Assembly: GCF_012489685.1 (NCBI RefSeq) | Contig: NC_080044.1 | Span: 28,128,369-28,192,368, forward strand | Reading direction: 5' to 3' | Source: Lotus japonicus | Taxonomy: Eukaryota; Streptophyta; Magnoliopsida; Fabales; Fabaceae | Length of the DNA: 64,000 bases | Shown: positions 22,827 to 32,611 of the stretch, in pieces | Position numbering within the stretch: the stretch's first letter is position 1 | How the letters are laid out: each line of letters begins with the position of its first letter | The notes under the pieces: model-generated | Database searches by the model: none | Told to the model about the DNA's origin: nothing | The model's input: only the letters and a program-made list of their open reading frames with translations | Translations under genes and position numbers: made by a program

Positions 22827-24701
22827 CTAAACACTTGCTTCAGGATGGAATAACACATTGTCTATAGGAGCAGGGGAAACATTCACAGGAACTCTCTTGT
22901 CACTTACCTTTTTCCTAGCAGAAGGCATAATGTCCTTCAGATCTGGTTCAACATTCGTCTTTGAATCACTAACATGAACTTTCTTCCATTTCAGAGATCT
23001 TGTCTTAGTACACAAACATTCCTTCTTTCCTTCCTTCTTATCCAGTACAACAGCAACATCCTTGTTGGTCCTGAGAAAATGCCTAGGAGCCTTCACAATA
23101 TATTTCTTCTCCTTCTCTTCAAGCCCTCTTGGTTTCCACTCTTTCCTTGCTGGAGCTACTTGTGGATTAGTCCTTGGTTGATCATGAGAATGAGGATATC
23201 CATATAGCTTGTAACAGTAGGGCCTTATATGACCAAGTTTGCCACAGTGATGACATCTCCAAGTAGATTTCTTGGATTTTTTGAACTGAGGGTACACATG
23301 TCGTACAAAATGATGCAACATTGGGTCTGGCATTGATTGCTTAGTTTGCTTTTCAGATGAAGCAGACTTATTTGCATTCTTGTAGCTGAAGCCTATCCCT
23401 TCCATATCTCCAACTGTTTTCCCAACTTCCAGAATCTCCTCTAACACATTAGTACTATTATTCATCATGCGAATAGACTTTGTCATACCTTCAAGCTTTG
23501 AGTTCAGTAATGTTACCTCCTCTTGTAGTTTTGCATTAGTGATCTGAAGTTTCTCATTCTCCTCACGCAACTTGCTGATGGTCTTTACTTTTTCTTGCAA
23601 GCTGGAGTTATTACTCTAAAGTTGCTTCTTCTCAGCAACCAAATCCTTGACTTCTTTTCTCATTTTCTCACCATACGTACATGATTCCTGCCACTTAGCT
23701 AGCAACAATTTGTAGGTTTCAACTAGTTCTTCCTCATCACCATCACTTGACTCAGCATCAGAATAGCACTTCCCAATGAGAGCCTTTACATGAATAGCCT
23801 TGGTGGTATCATTTTCATGTTTGCCTTTGAGTTGAAATTCAGTATTCTTCATATTGTCTGACACATTGCCCATGACATTTGTATTTGACGTTCTGCCCAA
23901 ACTCTTCAACGCTTTGTGAAGTAATGATATAGCTTCTGCAATACTTGCATCAATATCCCGCTCCTTCTGATCTTCATCTTCTTCAGTGTTGGACACAAAA
24001 GTTATACTCTTCGCCTTCTTCTCAGATCTACCATTAAGAGACATCTCAAAGGTTTGCAAGGAACCAATGAGTTCATCAACCTTGATGTTACTGATGTCTT
24101 GGGCTTCTTCAATGGCAGTTACCTTCATATCAAACCTCTTGGGGAGAGACCTGAGAATCTTTCTTGCTAACTTTTCTTCAGACATGGGTTCCCCTAGAGC
24201 AAAAGAAGAGTTGGTTAGATCCCTTATACGCATGTGAAACTCATATATGGATTCATCCTCATTCATCTTCATAGTTTCAAACTGAGTTGTGAGAAGCTGA
24301 AGCTTTGACATACGAACTCTTGATGTTCCTTCATGGGCAGTCTTGAGAATCTTCCATGCTTCTTTAGCCACAGTACATGTGTTGATTAACCTGAACATAT
24401 TTTTGTCAACTCCATTAAAAATAACATTCAAGGCTTTGGAGTTTCCAAGAGCTTCGTCATCTTCTTTCTTTGTCCACTTTTCTTCAGGCTTCAATTCAAT
24501 TGTGGATGCTATCACAGGATGTTTCCATCCCTTGACTATTGCCTTCCATGTTATACTGTCCATAGATTTGAGAAACACCATCATTCGAGCCTTCCAGTAG
24601 ACATAATTGGTACCATCCAAAATTGGTGGCATATAGATTGATCTTCTTCCGTCCATAATGTTGTCGTTGAGAACATAATATATTCCTTGGAGCTCACCCA
24701 A
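22827..24701 (-). pseudogene. gag: Copia-type Gag (UBN2 family) with one in-frame TAG
   Basis: One reading frame of 625 codons interrupted only by TAG at 23616-23618; both halves are in the same frame. The N-terminal half has the UBN2/gag-polypeptide pattern: LDGTNYVYWKARMMVFLKSM, then AWKILKTAHEGTSRVRMSKL and LLTTQFETMKMNEDESIYEF. After the stop come a coiled coil (EKVKTISKLREENEKLQITN...) and a CCHC knuckle (CHHCGKLGHIRPYC). The start could be MGELQG at the frame's 5' end, or MDGRRS nearer 24656. The product would form the particle and bind RNA. With the stop, only the capsid-like half would be made unless there is readthrough. Confidence 0.82.
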
Positions 24702-24716
24702 CAGAATAGGGTGCCT

Positions 24717-24729
24717 GCTCTGATGCCAA
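24717..24729 (-). other. Primer-binding site
   Basis: Minus strand TTGGCATCAGAGC lies one base inside the right LTR. It is a near match to the usual tRNA-Met-complementary TGGTATCAGAGC, which fixes the orientation as minus. Confidence 0.8.
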
Positions 24730-25043
24730 TTGTAATTACGGTTCTCGCACAGGACAAATGTTCTACGCGATGCTGGGACAACCGGTTCGACAACTGACTA
24801 ACAGTAACAAAACCAGCAAAATAATAAAGAAGAACACAGAGGATTGATAACCCAAATCAGTGAAAAAACCTTCACCTACGTCTGGAGGGTTTGCACCCAA
24901 AGAAAGGAAATTCATTATCTCGAGATTCAGGAATTACAGACACTCATGAACACCACAGTTCATAGTTCACTTCCTAATCTACCCAGTGTATTTCTAATTA
25001 GTATCTCAACCACTACTACAGAAATGGCCTATTGCCATGCCCC

Positions 25044-25160
25044 AATTGCCACGGTTATAGGAGGAACCGTGGCAATAGCTCAATTGCCACGGTTATGGAC
25101 GGAACCGTGGCAAGGAGGGGAAATATTTTATTATTTTTTAGGGGGACCGTGGCAATAGCT
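25044..25160. repeat. CACTA left subterminal repeats
   Basis: Five copies of the core GCCACGGT/ACCGTGGC in alternating orientation, so adjacent copies can pair as hairpins. Subterminal arrays like this are transposase binding sites in En/Spm elements. Confidence 0.88.
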
Positions 25161-26034
25161 CAAGTTTTTATTTTTCTTCTTTCTCACTAACCCTGGCTAC
25201 GCCAATCTTTTCCCCTTCCCCTCTCAGTTCTCGCACTCTCGCATCCCAAACCTAAACCCTCACCGTTCTCGATTGGAACCCTCATCGTTCTCCATCTACA
25301 GCCTGCTGGGTACTACTCTTGTTCAGGACGAAGTGCTTGCTCAGTGTTGCTCCGGTTCTAGATCGACGAAGTTGCAGATTCTTGCCCAGGACCCAGCCGC
25401 GCCTCTGCCTCTCTAACTCCAGTTCTCCTTCTCCCAAACCCATGGCCAGACCCACGCGGCCACACCACCGTGCGAATTCCATTCTGAATCGCATCACATT
25501 CGTTGGTCTTCTCTTCTCAGGTGCTCTTCGCAGATTTGCTATCATCTCTCTCGCTCTCTGCATTTTCTCGGAATAGGGTAGATTTTCATGCAGTCCTAGT
25601 CGTTGATTTCTCAGTTTCTGCTTTCATGGAATGTCCAACTAAATAGGTATGTGTTAACTCTTGTTTGTCTCTCAAATTGGTGCCCTAATTGCCATTTCTG
25701 TTCATGTTAGGCTCTTAATTTTGGCTTGTTTCACTAGGGTCTATAACTCCCTTGATATTATTGCTGATATGGGAAGTCCCTTGATATTTGATTCTGCAAT
25801 TTGTTTGACAACGGTGTGCAGAAATTCATCTAGGAATTAATCACTTTGTGGGTGTGCTTTTCTTGGCGGACAGTATTCTGTAGTGGGTGTCCTAGCTGTA
25901 TTTTCTGGTCTGCAACTTATTTTCAACTTCATGTTACTCATAGAGGCATTTATTTTCAACTTCATGTCCTGTGAGACATTACTCTGAAGTTACCTATAAT
26001 ATCATGTTCTGTTTGATTAATGAATAAAGTGCAG

Positions 26035-26568
26035 GATGATGCTTCCATTTCATGGAGGAAAAGGAAGAAGCATTTCTTTGTTCTGAGTCATTATGGCAAA
26101 CCAATTTATTCTAGGTTAGTGTTTATCAACTACTCACACAAGCTTCCATCAATTTCTGTTCATATATCTTAGGATCACTGCCTAAAACATCATGCCCCAT
26201 TCCTCTATTTCTCATTTTCACTTTTTGTTCATTCCAGATACGGAGATGAACACAAGCTTGCTGGTTTTCAGCAACTTTGAGCATTTACAAGCTAGTACTT
26301 CTTGCCCAATAAATAGTATCTTATGCAAAATGATATTCGAATTGTAAGTTATCGATACTAGATATTGTTTTGAATTTTGATTGCTGAGCTGCTTATCTTA
26401 TGTTTTATCAATTTTAGCAAACGTGAATCTTGTGTTATGAAATCTTAGTTCAAAGTTATGGTGCAGGTTGTTTTTCTTTTGAAAGGACCAATTTACTTAG
26501 TCTGCATCAGCTGCACAGAAGAGCCTTATGAGTCACTAAGGGGGCAGTTGGATCTTATTTATGTTCAG
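26035..26568 (+). pseudogene. MON1: Captured MON1/SAND-family gene fragment (three exons)
   Basis: Exon a 26035-26114 reads [20 protein letters not shown] then PIYSR. Exon b from 26238 continues in the correct phase with YGDEHKLAGF before indels break it. Exon c 26467-26568 reads [20 protein letters not shown] then [14 protein letters not shown]. All three keep AG/GT borders (GCAG|, |GTTAGT, CCAG|, |GTATAA) and lie in the order found in plant MON1, the SAND protein that with CCZ1 activates Rab7 for vacuole fusion. Introns are retained, so genomic DNA rather than cDNA was captured. The fragment covers only an N-terminal part of the SAND region, carries a frameshift and stop in exon b, and is not a working gene. 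The identity is from recognition of conserved residues. Confidence 0.82.
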
Positions 26569-28916
26569 GTATAATGGAGTTGGTCACTCGTATACCAAAA
26601 TAAAATAAAAAAATCTGGAATTCTGGATTCATTTTCTTGCTCAATGTTTCCTTATTTTCCAGTTTCTACATTTCTAAACATAGTATTGCATATTTTGCAG
26701 CCATTCAAGTAACAGTTATATGATATGTCCCTGTTGTTGATACAAGTAACAACCACTCTTTTAGTTGGTTTGTTTCTCTACTCATGCCTGTTCTTATTGT
26801 ATTAAAAGAAAAATAATATAACCTTTTCTCCGAGATAGAGGTGTTTTAGATGCTATGTTTTACAGTCATCTGTGTACTTTTTGGCGGATTGGGGAGTGAA
26901 GGTTGTTCGTGTGTTTAATGTTATACTAGATTAAGGAGTAAAGGAGTGAATATATTCCCTTTATTTAATCCTTGGAAGTTTGATTTTGTAGTCACGTGAG
27001 TTTTCTAGTGCAAATACTGTGTTTTTCTTATCATATCTTGGCTCCATTGCAGGCTCTCTCAAAGATAATCCACTATTGCACTATAAGCTAAGCACAACAG
27101 TAAGCACACTCATGATTCATGAATTACAAGTGAACTACAATAGTGATCGTTCAAGGTGATTTTTTGTCAGTATTAAGCCTTCACTCCTGTTGAACTGTTT
27201 AACTTGTACAAAGTTTGTTACTCATAATATGTTCCTTTTATTTCAATGCCAAATATCATGTGGATAAATTTAAGGTAAAGCTTGATGTTCTTCATATGTT
27301 TCAATTTATGGTTCTTCACTTCTTCATATGATTTTTCACGCGTGTGTTGCAATTTGCATATTATGTTGCTTTCTCAAATCAAAGCCTTTGATTTCAGAGG
27401 TGAATATGGGGCAACACATCCAGGTTTCGCTCTTGTTATCAAACACATGCAAATCTCACTATGCGCATAGTCTTCTTGGTGAGAATTATTATCTCTTTTT
27501 GATATAGTCATTGTATACAAACCTTGCCAGGGCATCCTTTGTTCTCAAGTATGAAACTGGGATTGCATTGGTAATATTGGTTCAGTTGATGTTACTTGTT
27601 AGTGGCTTGGTTTATTTCATCTTAATGAATTTAAATATTAATGTTTATAATGTAAGTTAATTTTGAAGTACATACAGTAAAATTATGATATCTTAATTTT
27701 CTGATGTGTGATAGCTTTACTAGTGTTTACTAGTGTTTTTTTATCCTATTCATGTATAATTTGTTCGAATTTAAGTTAGTCATATTGGTGTTTAGACGGT
27801 GCAGTCCAAAATTATAATACTTATAAACTGATAACGCATTACAGAAGTGTTTAATTTGAATTGGCCATGCCATGCCATTTTCCACATGATTCATGGCATC
27901 GGGGAATTGAAAGTATGTAGTGGTTTACAATTGGATCATTTCTTAGATGGTAAAATCAATCTAGAGTCAGGGAATAACTTGGCCATGCCATTTCCCCCAT
28001 TTTTCCTCATGGTTCATTGCTTTCTACCATGTCAATCAGTTTGCTTGCTTGCTTCACCATTTTTCTCTCCCATTTTTCCTAAATGTACATACATAACTCC
28101 CCTCCCTCTTACCTTGTGTGTTGCTTTTTTGAAGGCTTGGTCCCATGGAAAATCAACTCAAACAGAGCAAAGTAGCAACACAAGGATATACAACTCATGG
28201 CCCTACAATAATGACAAGGCCTAAACAGGTGACATGCATTTCCCTTTTTTTCCTATGTTACTTCTGGTTTACTACTTAGTGCTTTCCATTTAACTAATAT
28301 ATATTCCTCCCTCTGAAACAACCAGTTTCCATGATTTACTTGCTACATGTTCTTCCGAGAACAAAAAGGGTTTGGTTATTTTTAGCTTTACCAAAGTGCA
28401 TGTAAACAAAGGCGTGGCTTTGACCTAGTGTTGCTCAAAATTGTGTTTGCACTGTTTAAATTTGGCATTGTAGTAATTTTGTTTCGGCTTCTGCTGTGCT
28501 GTTGGTGATGGACTGCTGTTTTTCTGCTGCAGTGTGCATTCTAGCAAGTTGTTGCAGATGCTCTACTCTCCGTCTCTCCCTCGCGTCTTTCGGGATGTAG
28601 CTAGATCCGATTCTAATTCCAACAAAGCTTTGTATATTGGCAAAATTTTATTGGCTTAGATAAGCAATTTTTTAACATTGTATTTGATTTGTATATTCTT
28701 ATTTAAGGTACTTATTTGAACATTGCGTGGCTGAAAATTTGTGTGAGAAATTTGCCTTTTTTAGTATTGTTTTGTTATTGAAGGCTGGAATATTTGAGTA
28801 ATTCTGCTAGAATATGTGAATGTTCTCAACATGAGATTTTATGTAATTTATTTTTGTTGAAAAAATGTACTGTAATTTATGGACAGACCAGGTCAAATTA
28901 AAAAAACATAAATCTG

Positions 28917-29164
28917 GCCGTGGCAATTGCAGGTGCACAAAATATTGCCACGGTTAAAAAACCGTGGCATAGAAGCCACATACTGCCACGGTTACGTTCT
29001 TGACCGTGGCAATAGAGGTCACATGTTGCCACGGTTACGTACTTGACCGTGGCAATATGTGGATTCTATTGCCACGGTTACCCTTTACGAAATGTGGTAA
29101 TAGGCGAATCAATTGCCACGGTTCGCCCTTTAACCGTGGCTAAAGGGCGTGCGGAACCGTGGCG
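28917..29164. repeat. CACTA right subterminal repeats
   Basis: About ten copies of the same GCCACGGT/ACCGTGGC core as at the left end, mostly as inverted pairs separated by short spacers such as GTTACGTTCTTGACC. Confidence 0.88.
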
Positions 29165-29792
29165 AAAAGCCTTTTTTGTAGTAGTGAACCTAAGTATGAG
29201 AGCCCCTCTCACTTTCTCTCAATCACTGTCACAGTGATTGGTAACAACAATAAACAATCAGAGTTTGAAGAATCAAAGAACACAGAACACAACTTTGCTT
29301 TATAGAATCGGGGAGCAAAGTTTGTTCACAAGAAACAAGGATAAAGAACAATGAACAATCCTAAAACACTTGATCTTTCTCTATTAGCTTCGGTGGTCCT
29401 CAAGCTTTAGGTCTTCATCCCTTTTTATATACTTCAGCAGCAGCAGCAAAGGCACTAGGGTTTTCTTGGGCTGAAGTAACATATTGCAACAATAATCAAA
29501 TCAAAACAGAATCTCCAAAGATCTTGTTGCGTTTTTTCCCTAGTAGAGATAGAAAAAAAATCTTTTATCAAAGATTGTTTCAACAAATAACAACCCATAA
29601 ATCAAAACCCTTCTGGAACAGCTACTTGATCCTCAAGTAACTATAAAAACATATCTTCATAAAATCTTCAAGGGCCCACAAAATCAAACTTAAGCAAAGG
29701 ACTGATGTCCTAGCTTCACGAAATCAGATGCCACAGCATCTGCTTCGCCAATCAGTTGTTTTTGACAAAATGCAAGACAAAATGTTCCAACA

Positions 29793-30643
29793 ATACTCCT
29801 ATTAAATATTAATTAATATGGTGCCGTGATTGAATTTTACCAAAGAGAAAAGAGAAATTTGCTGGTTAATTAATTCGGATAATGATGGAGAGCACGAGGA
29901 TCTAAACACGACTGGAGCACCAGGCCGTTTCTGGCGGTTTTAAACCGCCAGAAATGTGTAACGCTTGCTGTTTTCCCTGGCACAACAAACTTAGTGGCGG
30001 TTAAGAACCGCCAGAAATGTGTAAACCTTGGGTTTTTTTCTGGCACCACAACTTAGTGGCGGTTTTAGGCGGTTTAAAACCGGCACTAACTACTGCTCGT
30101 GCACTTTCGAACCACATCCTGTCGTACCATATAGCACTGGTCTTTGATATCTGATCATGTTTTTTATGTAGTGCATAATTATTGAGTCTAATGGTAGCTT
30201 GTTAAGAATAGATCACGTATCCTAGATTGGAGATAAAGTAAGAGAGAGAAGTAATTTTTTAAAAGTTTGAACAAAACAAGTGATTTTTTTATAGGCAAAT
30301 GTTAGTGGTTAGTTGCAGGTTTGTGACGTAAGAAAAGCATAAAGTTGGATGAAATGTGAATAAAAGTGACTGAGACAGTCCAGGCGCGTAAGGTCTACAT
30401 ATCCAATTGATCAAAGGTGGTGTTTTCAAACATCACTCTTGCGCGTGGGATATGTTTTTTCGGGAAAAACTATGAACCATGGCAAATCGGCAAACTGCCG
30501 GTTTTCACCGGTTTTAGCGGTTTTGACCGGTTTCACCGGGTTTTGTACTTCTCCGGTTATTGCTGTGTTTCAGACCGGCCACTGGTCCGGTTCCCGGTTT
30601 AAACGGTTGAACCGAACGATCCGGTTCGGTTTTTAAAACCATG
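29793..30643 (+). mobile_element. hAT-like non-autonomous element, right part
   Basis: Right-hand part of the element whose left part ends at 21403. The last ~160 bp are rich in ACCGGTT-type motifs and end in the inverted TIR CCGGTTCGGTTTTTAAAACC. It also contains a block of GGCGGTT/AACCGCC inverted repeats (29928-30090) that may belong to a different, older element. Confidence 0.45.
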
Positions 30644-30662
30644 GTTAATACACTACTAACCA

Positions 30663-32215
30663 GAGTGATGAATTGGCTAGCTGACTGGGATAAAAACGCT
30701 GACGTGGAATTTAAAAAAAAAAAAACTAAATAACACATCAGAATTTTAATTTAATTAATAAAATAAAATAAACAAAAAACGTTCTTAATGATCAACTAAA
30801 AAAAACATCAAGCTTGCCACCCCAGTAACAGAATCCAACATCTCCTTCATCTTCTTCCCACTTAAAAAACAACCCAAACCCAAATCTAATTTCAAAACAC
30901 CTCCATCTTCCTCCTCTTTTAACACTTCACCGATTCAAGGGAGGATTCAAAGCCCTCAATTTCGTTCCTTGCAACACCAATTGGACAAAGCTTTGGAGTG
31001 CTTTCTGATGCATCTTCTTCTCTCGAACTGTTTCGTTCTTCCTCTGTTCTGCCGTGAGCTTGGCCTCGCCCCAACACGAGACACCTTCGCAGCCATTTCT
31101 TTTCCTCTCACGTAGTTCAGGGTTTGGGGTTTCTGGATTATGGGTTAGGGTTTTGAATTTGGGGTTTTTGGGTTGAAAGGGGAGATTTGAGGTTTCTGGG
31201 TTGAAAGGGGAGATTTGGGTTTCTGGACAGAGATCTCGCCATGTTACCCTTCGATGGTGAAGTCCTTTCTAAGAATCTGAAGGGCACAGAAAAGGGAAAA
31301 AAGAAGTTGATAGATCTCAAAGAGGACTTACATCTGCCATGCAGAGAGGATGAAGAGGGAAGCAAAGAGGAGACGACCCAGAAAGGAAGCGAACCCCATT
31401 TGTCTCCCTTTTGCAGAGGTGAAGAGAGAGTGAAGCTCGAGGGACAAGAACAGGGAGACCTAGACAGACAGACTGAGAGCGAGAAAAAATGAGTCGAGGA
31501 AAACCGAGAGAGAGAGAGAAAGAGCGAGAGAGACTGTGATTACGCTTGTCAATTAGTCATGGCCGCGGTTACCCTTCGATGGTGCCACCAAAATCTCGCC
31601 ATGTTTTGTTACAATGGAGTGGGGAGTGGGTGGTTTGGGTTTCGATTGAGGTGAGGTTGGGGTTAAGGGTGGCGGTGGGGGAGTGGGTGGGTATGGTGGT
31701 GGGGTTGAGGTGGCGTTTTCTGGAGTATGCCTTCTTGGCTCCATTGGGGAGGTGTTTTTTTTGCTCTGTCTGTTGCATCTGAATTTGAAAGAAGCCCAGG
31801 AAGGTGTTGACAACAGACACAGTAAGAAGATGCAAGAATGGTTGAAGAAGACAGTAGTGGCGGAATTCATGGTGTGTTTGAGAGAGAGAATGGAGATGAG
31901 TGTGGCTATGGCTATGGGTGGTTTGATTGGGTTGAGAGAGATACAGAGAGCAGATGAAGCAAAATCAGAATCAGAAGTGTTGATGCCAGGGGAATGAAAA
32001 CAAAAGATGAGGGGAAAGAAGAAGAACCCTAATTTTATTGGGAATTTGGGGGAATTAGGGGTTAATTTGTTTTTGTTAAATAAATTAGGTTTAGTTTTGT
32101 CCATTGATTTTATTTTTTTAATTTAATTTAATTTTTTATGTGTAATTTATTTTTTATTTATTTTTAAAATCCACATCAGCGTGTTTATCCCAGTCAGTTA
32201 GCCAATTCATCACTC
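30663..32215. mobile_element. Non-autonomous TIR element (MULE-like?), about 1.55 kb
   Basis: Inverted repeats of about 46 bp: left begins GAGTGATGAATTGGCTAGCT and right, inverted, begins GAGTGATGAATTGGCTAACT, differing at a handful of positions. The next bases inward are AT-rich on both sides. The middle (about 30820-32050) is coding-like in composition but has no recognised domain. The phrase TTACCCTTCGATGGTG occurs twice (31245 and 31569), showing internal duplication. No 9-bp target duplication was found, so the superfamily is uncertain. Confidence 0.55.
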
Positions 32216-32611
32216 GCCGGAGCTCCGGGCTCCGACGAGGACCTATTCCAGACTTATTGCAAACGAGAGGACTCAGATTTGCAAATTTTCTGTGGAGGGA
32301 CTAATTTCAGACAGCGAGACAAAGACAGGGGACCTAGGAGACGATTAACCCAAAAAAAAAAAAAAAAAAATACTTGTGTGAAATGAAGCAATTAAATTCA
32401 GTGGTTCATGACCACTAAAAATTTGTCGAAACTAATCAGAGGTTCAAGTTCGCCCATCCATTGACTTCGCGCTAAAAAAAAGCGAACACATTGAACAAAA
32501 TTGCAAAATCCCCTCTTCTTCCCAAATCAATTCTCCTCTTTCGAAATTCCAATTCCAAACGAAACCGAAACTACCAACGCCGTTCAGATACGCGCTTTCA
32601 CGCGCCGCCGG
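32216..32611 (+). promoter_or_regulatory. Upstream region and 5' UTR of the GEM-like gene
   Basis: Only about 400 bp separate the TIR element from the ATG. The region has an A-run at about 32351-32370 and becomes pyrimidine/AC-rich near 32500-32560, typical of a plant 5' UTR. No clear TATA box is seen. The first in-frame ATG at 32501 would add 37 low-complexity residues; the ATG at 32612 fits the family better. Confidence 0.45.

Larger units (their letters stand above)
25011..29186 (+). mobile_element. Non-autonomous CACTA (En/Spm) DNA transposon carrying captured host exons
   Basis: Terminal inverted repeats are CACTACTACAGAAATGG (left) and, inverted, CACTACTACAAAAAAGG (right), flanked by AAC on both sides (3-bp duplication typical of CACTA). 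The subterminal regions are packed with the repeat TTGCCACGGTT in both orientations. The 3.7-kb interior encodes no transposase but holds MON1-like exons and apparent intron or UTR sequence. It would have needed an autonomous relative to move. Confidence 0.93.
21404..29792 (-). mobile_element. Non-autonomous Copia-type LTR retrotransposon (gag only), host of a CACTA insertion
   Basis: Complete element on the minus strand. LTRs are at 21404-22285 and 24731-29792 (the latter interrupted), the primer-binding site adjoins the right LTR, the polypurine tract adjoins the left LTR, and 5-bp duplications ATACT lie at 21399-21403 and 29793-29797. The interior (22286-24730, 2.45 kb) holds only a gag-like reading frame with one in-frame stop. 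No protease, integrase or RT is present, so it would need proteins from an autonomous Copia relative (TR-GAG or BARE2-like class). LTRs differ by few changes outside the CACTA insertion. Confidence 0.9.
24731..29792 (-). repeat. 5' LTR of the gag-only Copia element, split by a CACTA element
   Basis: The segments 24731-25010 and 29187-29792 together match the 882-bp left LTR. The uninterrupted sequence at ~21681 reads straight through TATCTCAACCTAAGTATGAG, which proves the CACTA insertion point and its AAC duplication. Confidence 0.92.

Noticed and set aside
26035..26568. A functional MON1 gene
   Set aside because: Only three N-terminal exons are present, one has a frameshift and stop, and the whole lies between CACTA ends inside an LTR.
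25011..29186. Helitron
   Set aside because: CACTA termini with inverted repeats and a 3-bp duplication are clear; there is no 5' TC, 3' CTRR hairpin or insertion between A and T.
31553..32104. 183-codon minus-strand frame in the TIR element
   Set aside because: Composition is low-complexity and Pro/Thr-rich, with no domain; it probably reflects G-rich plus-strand filler.
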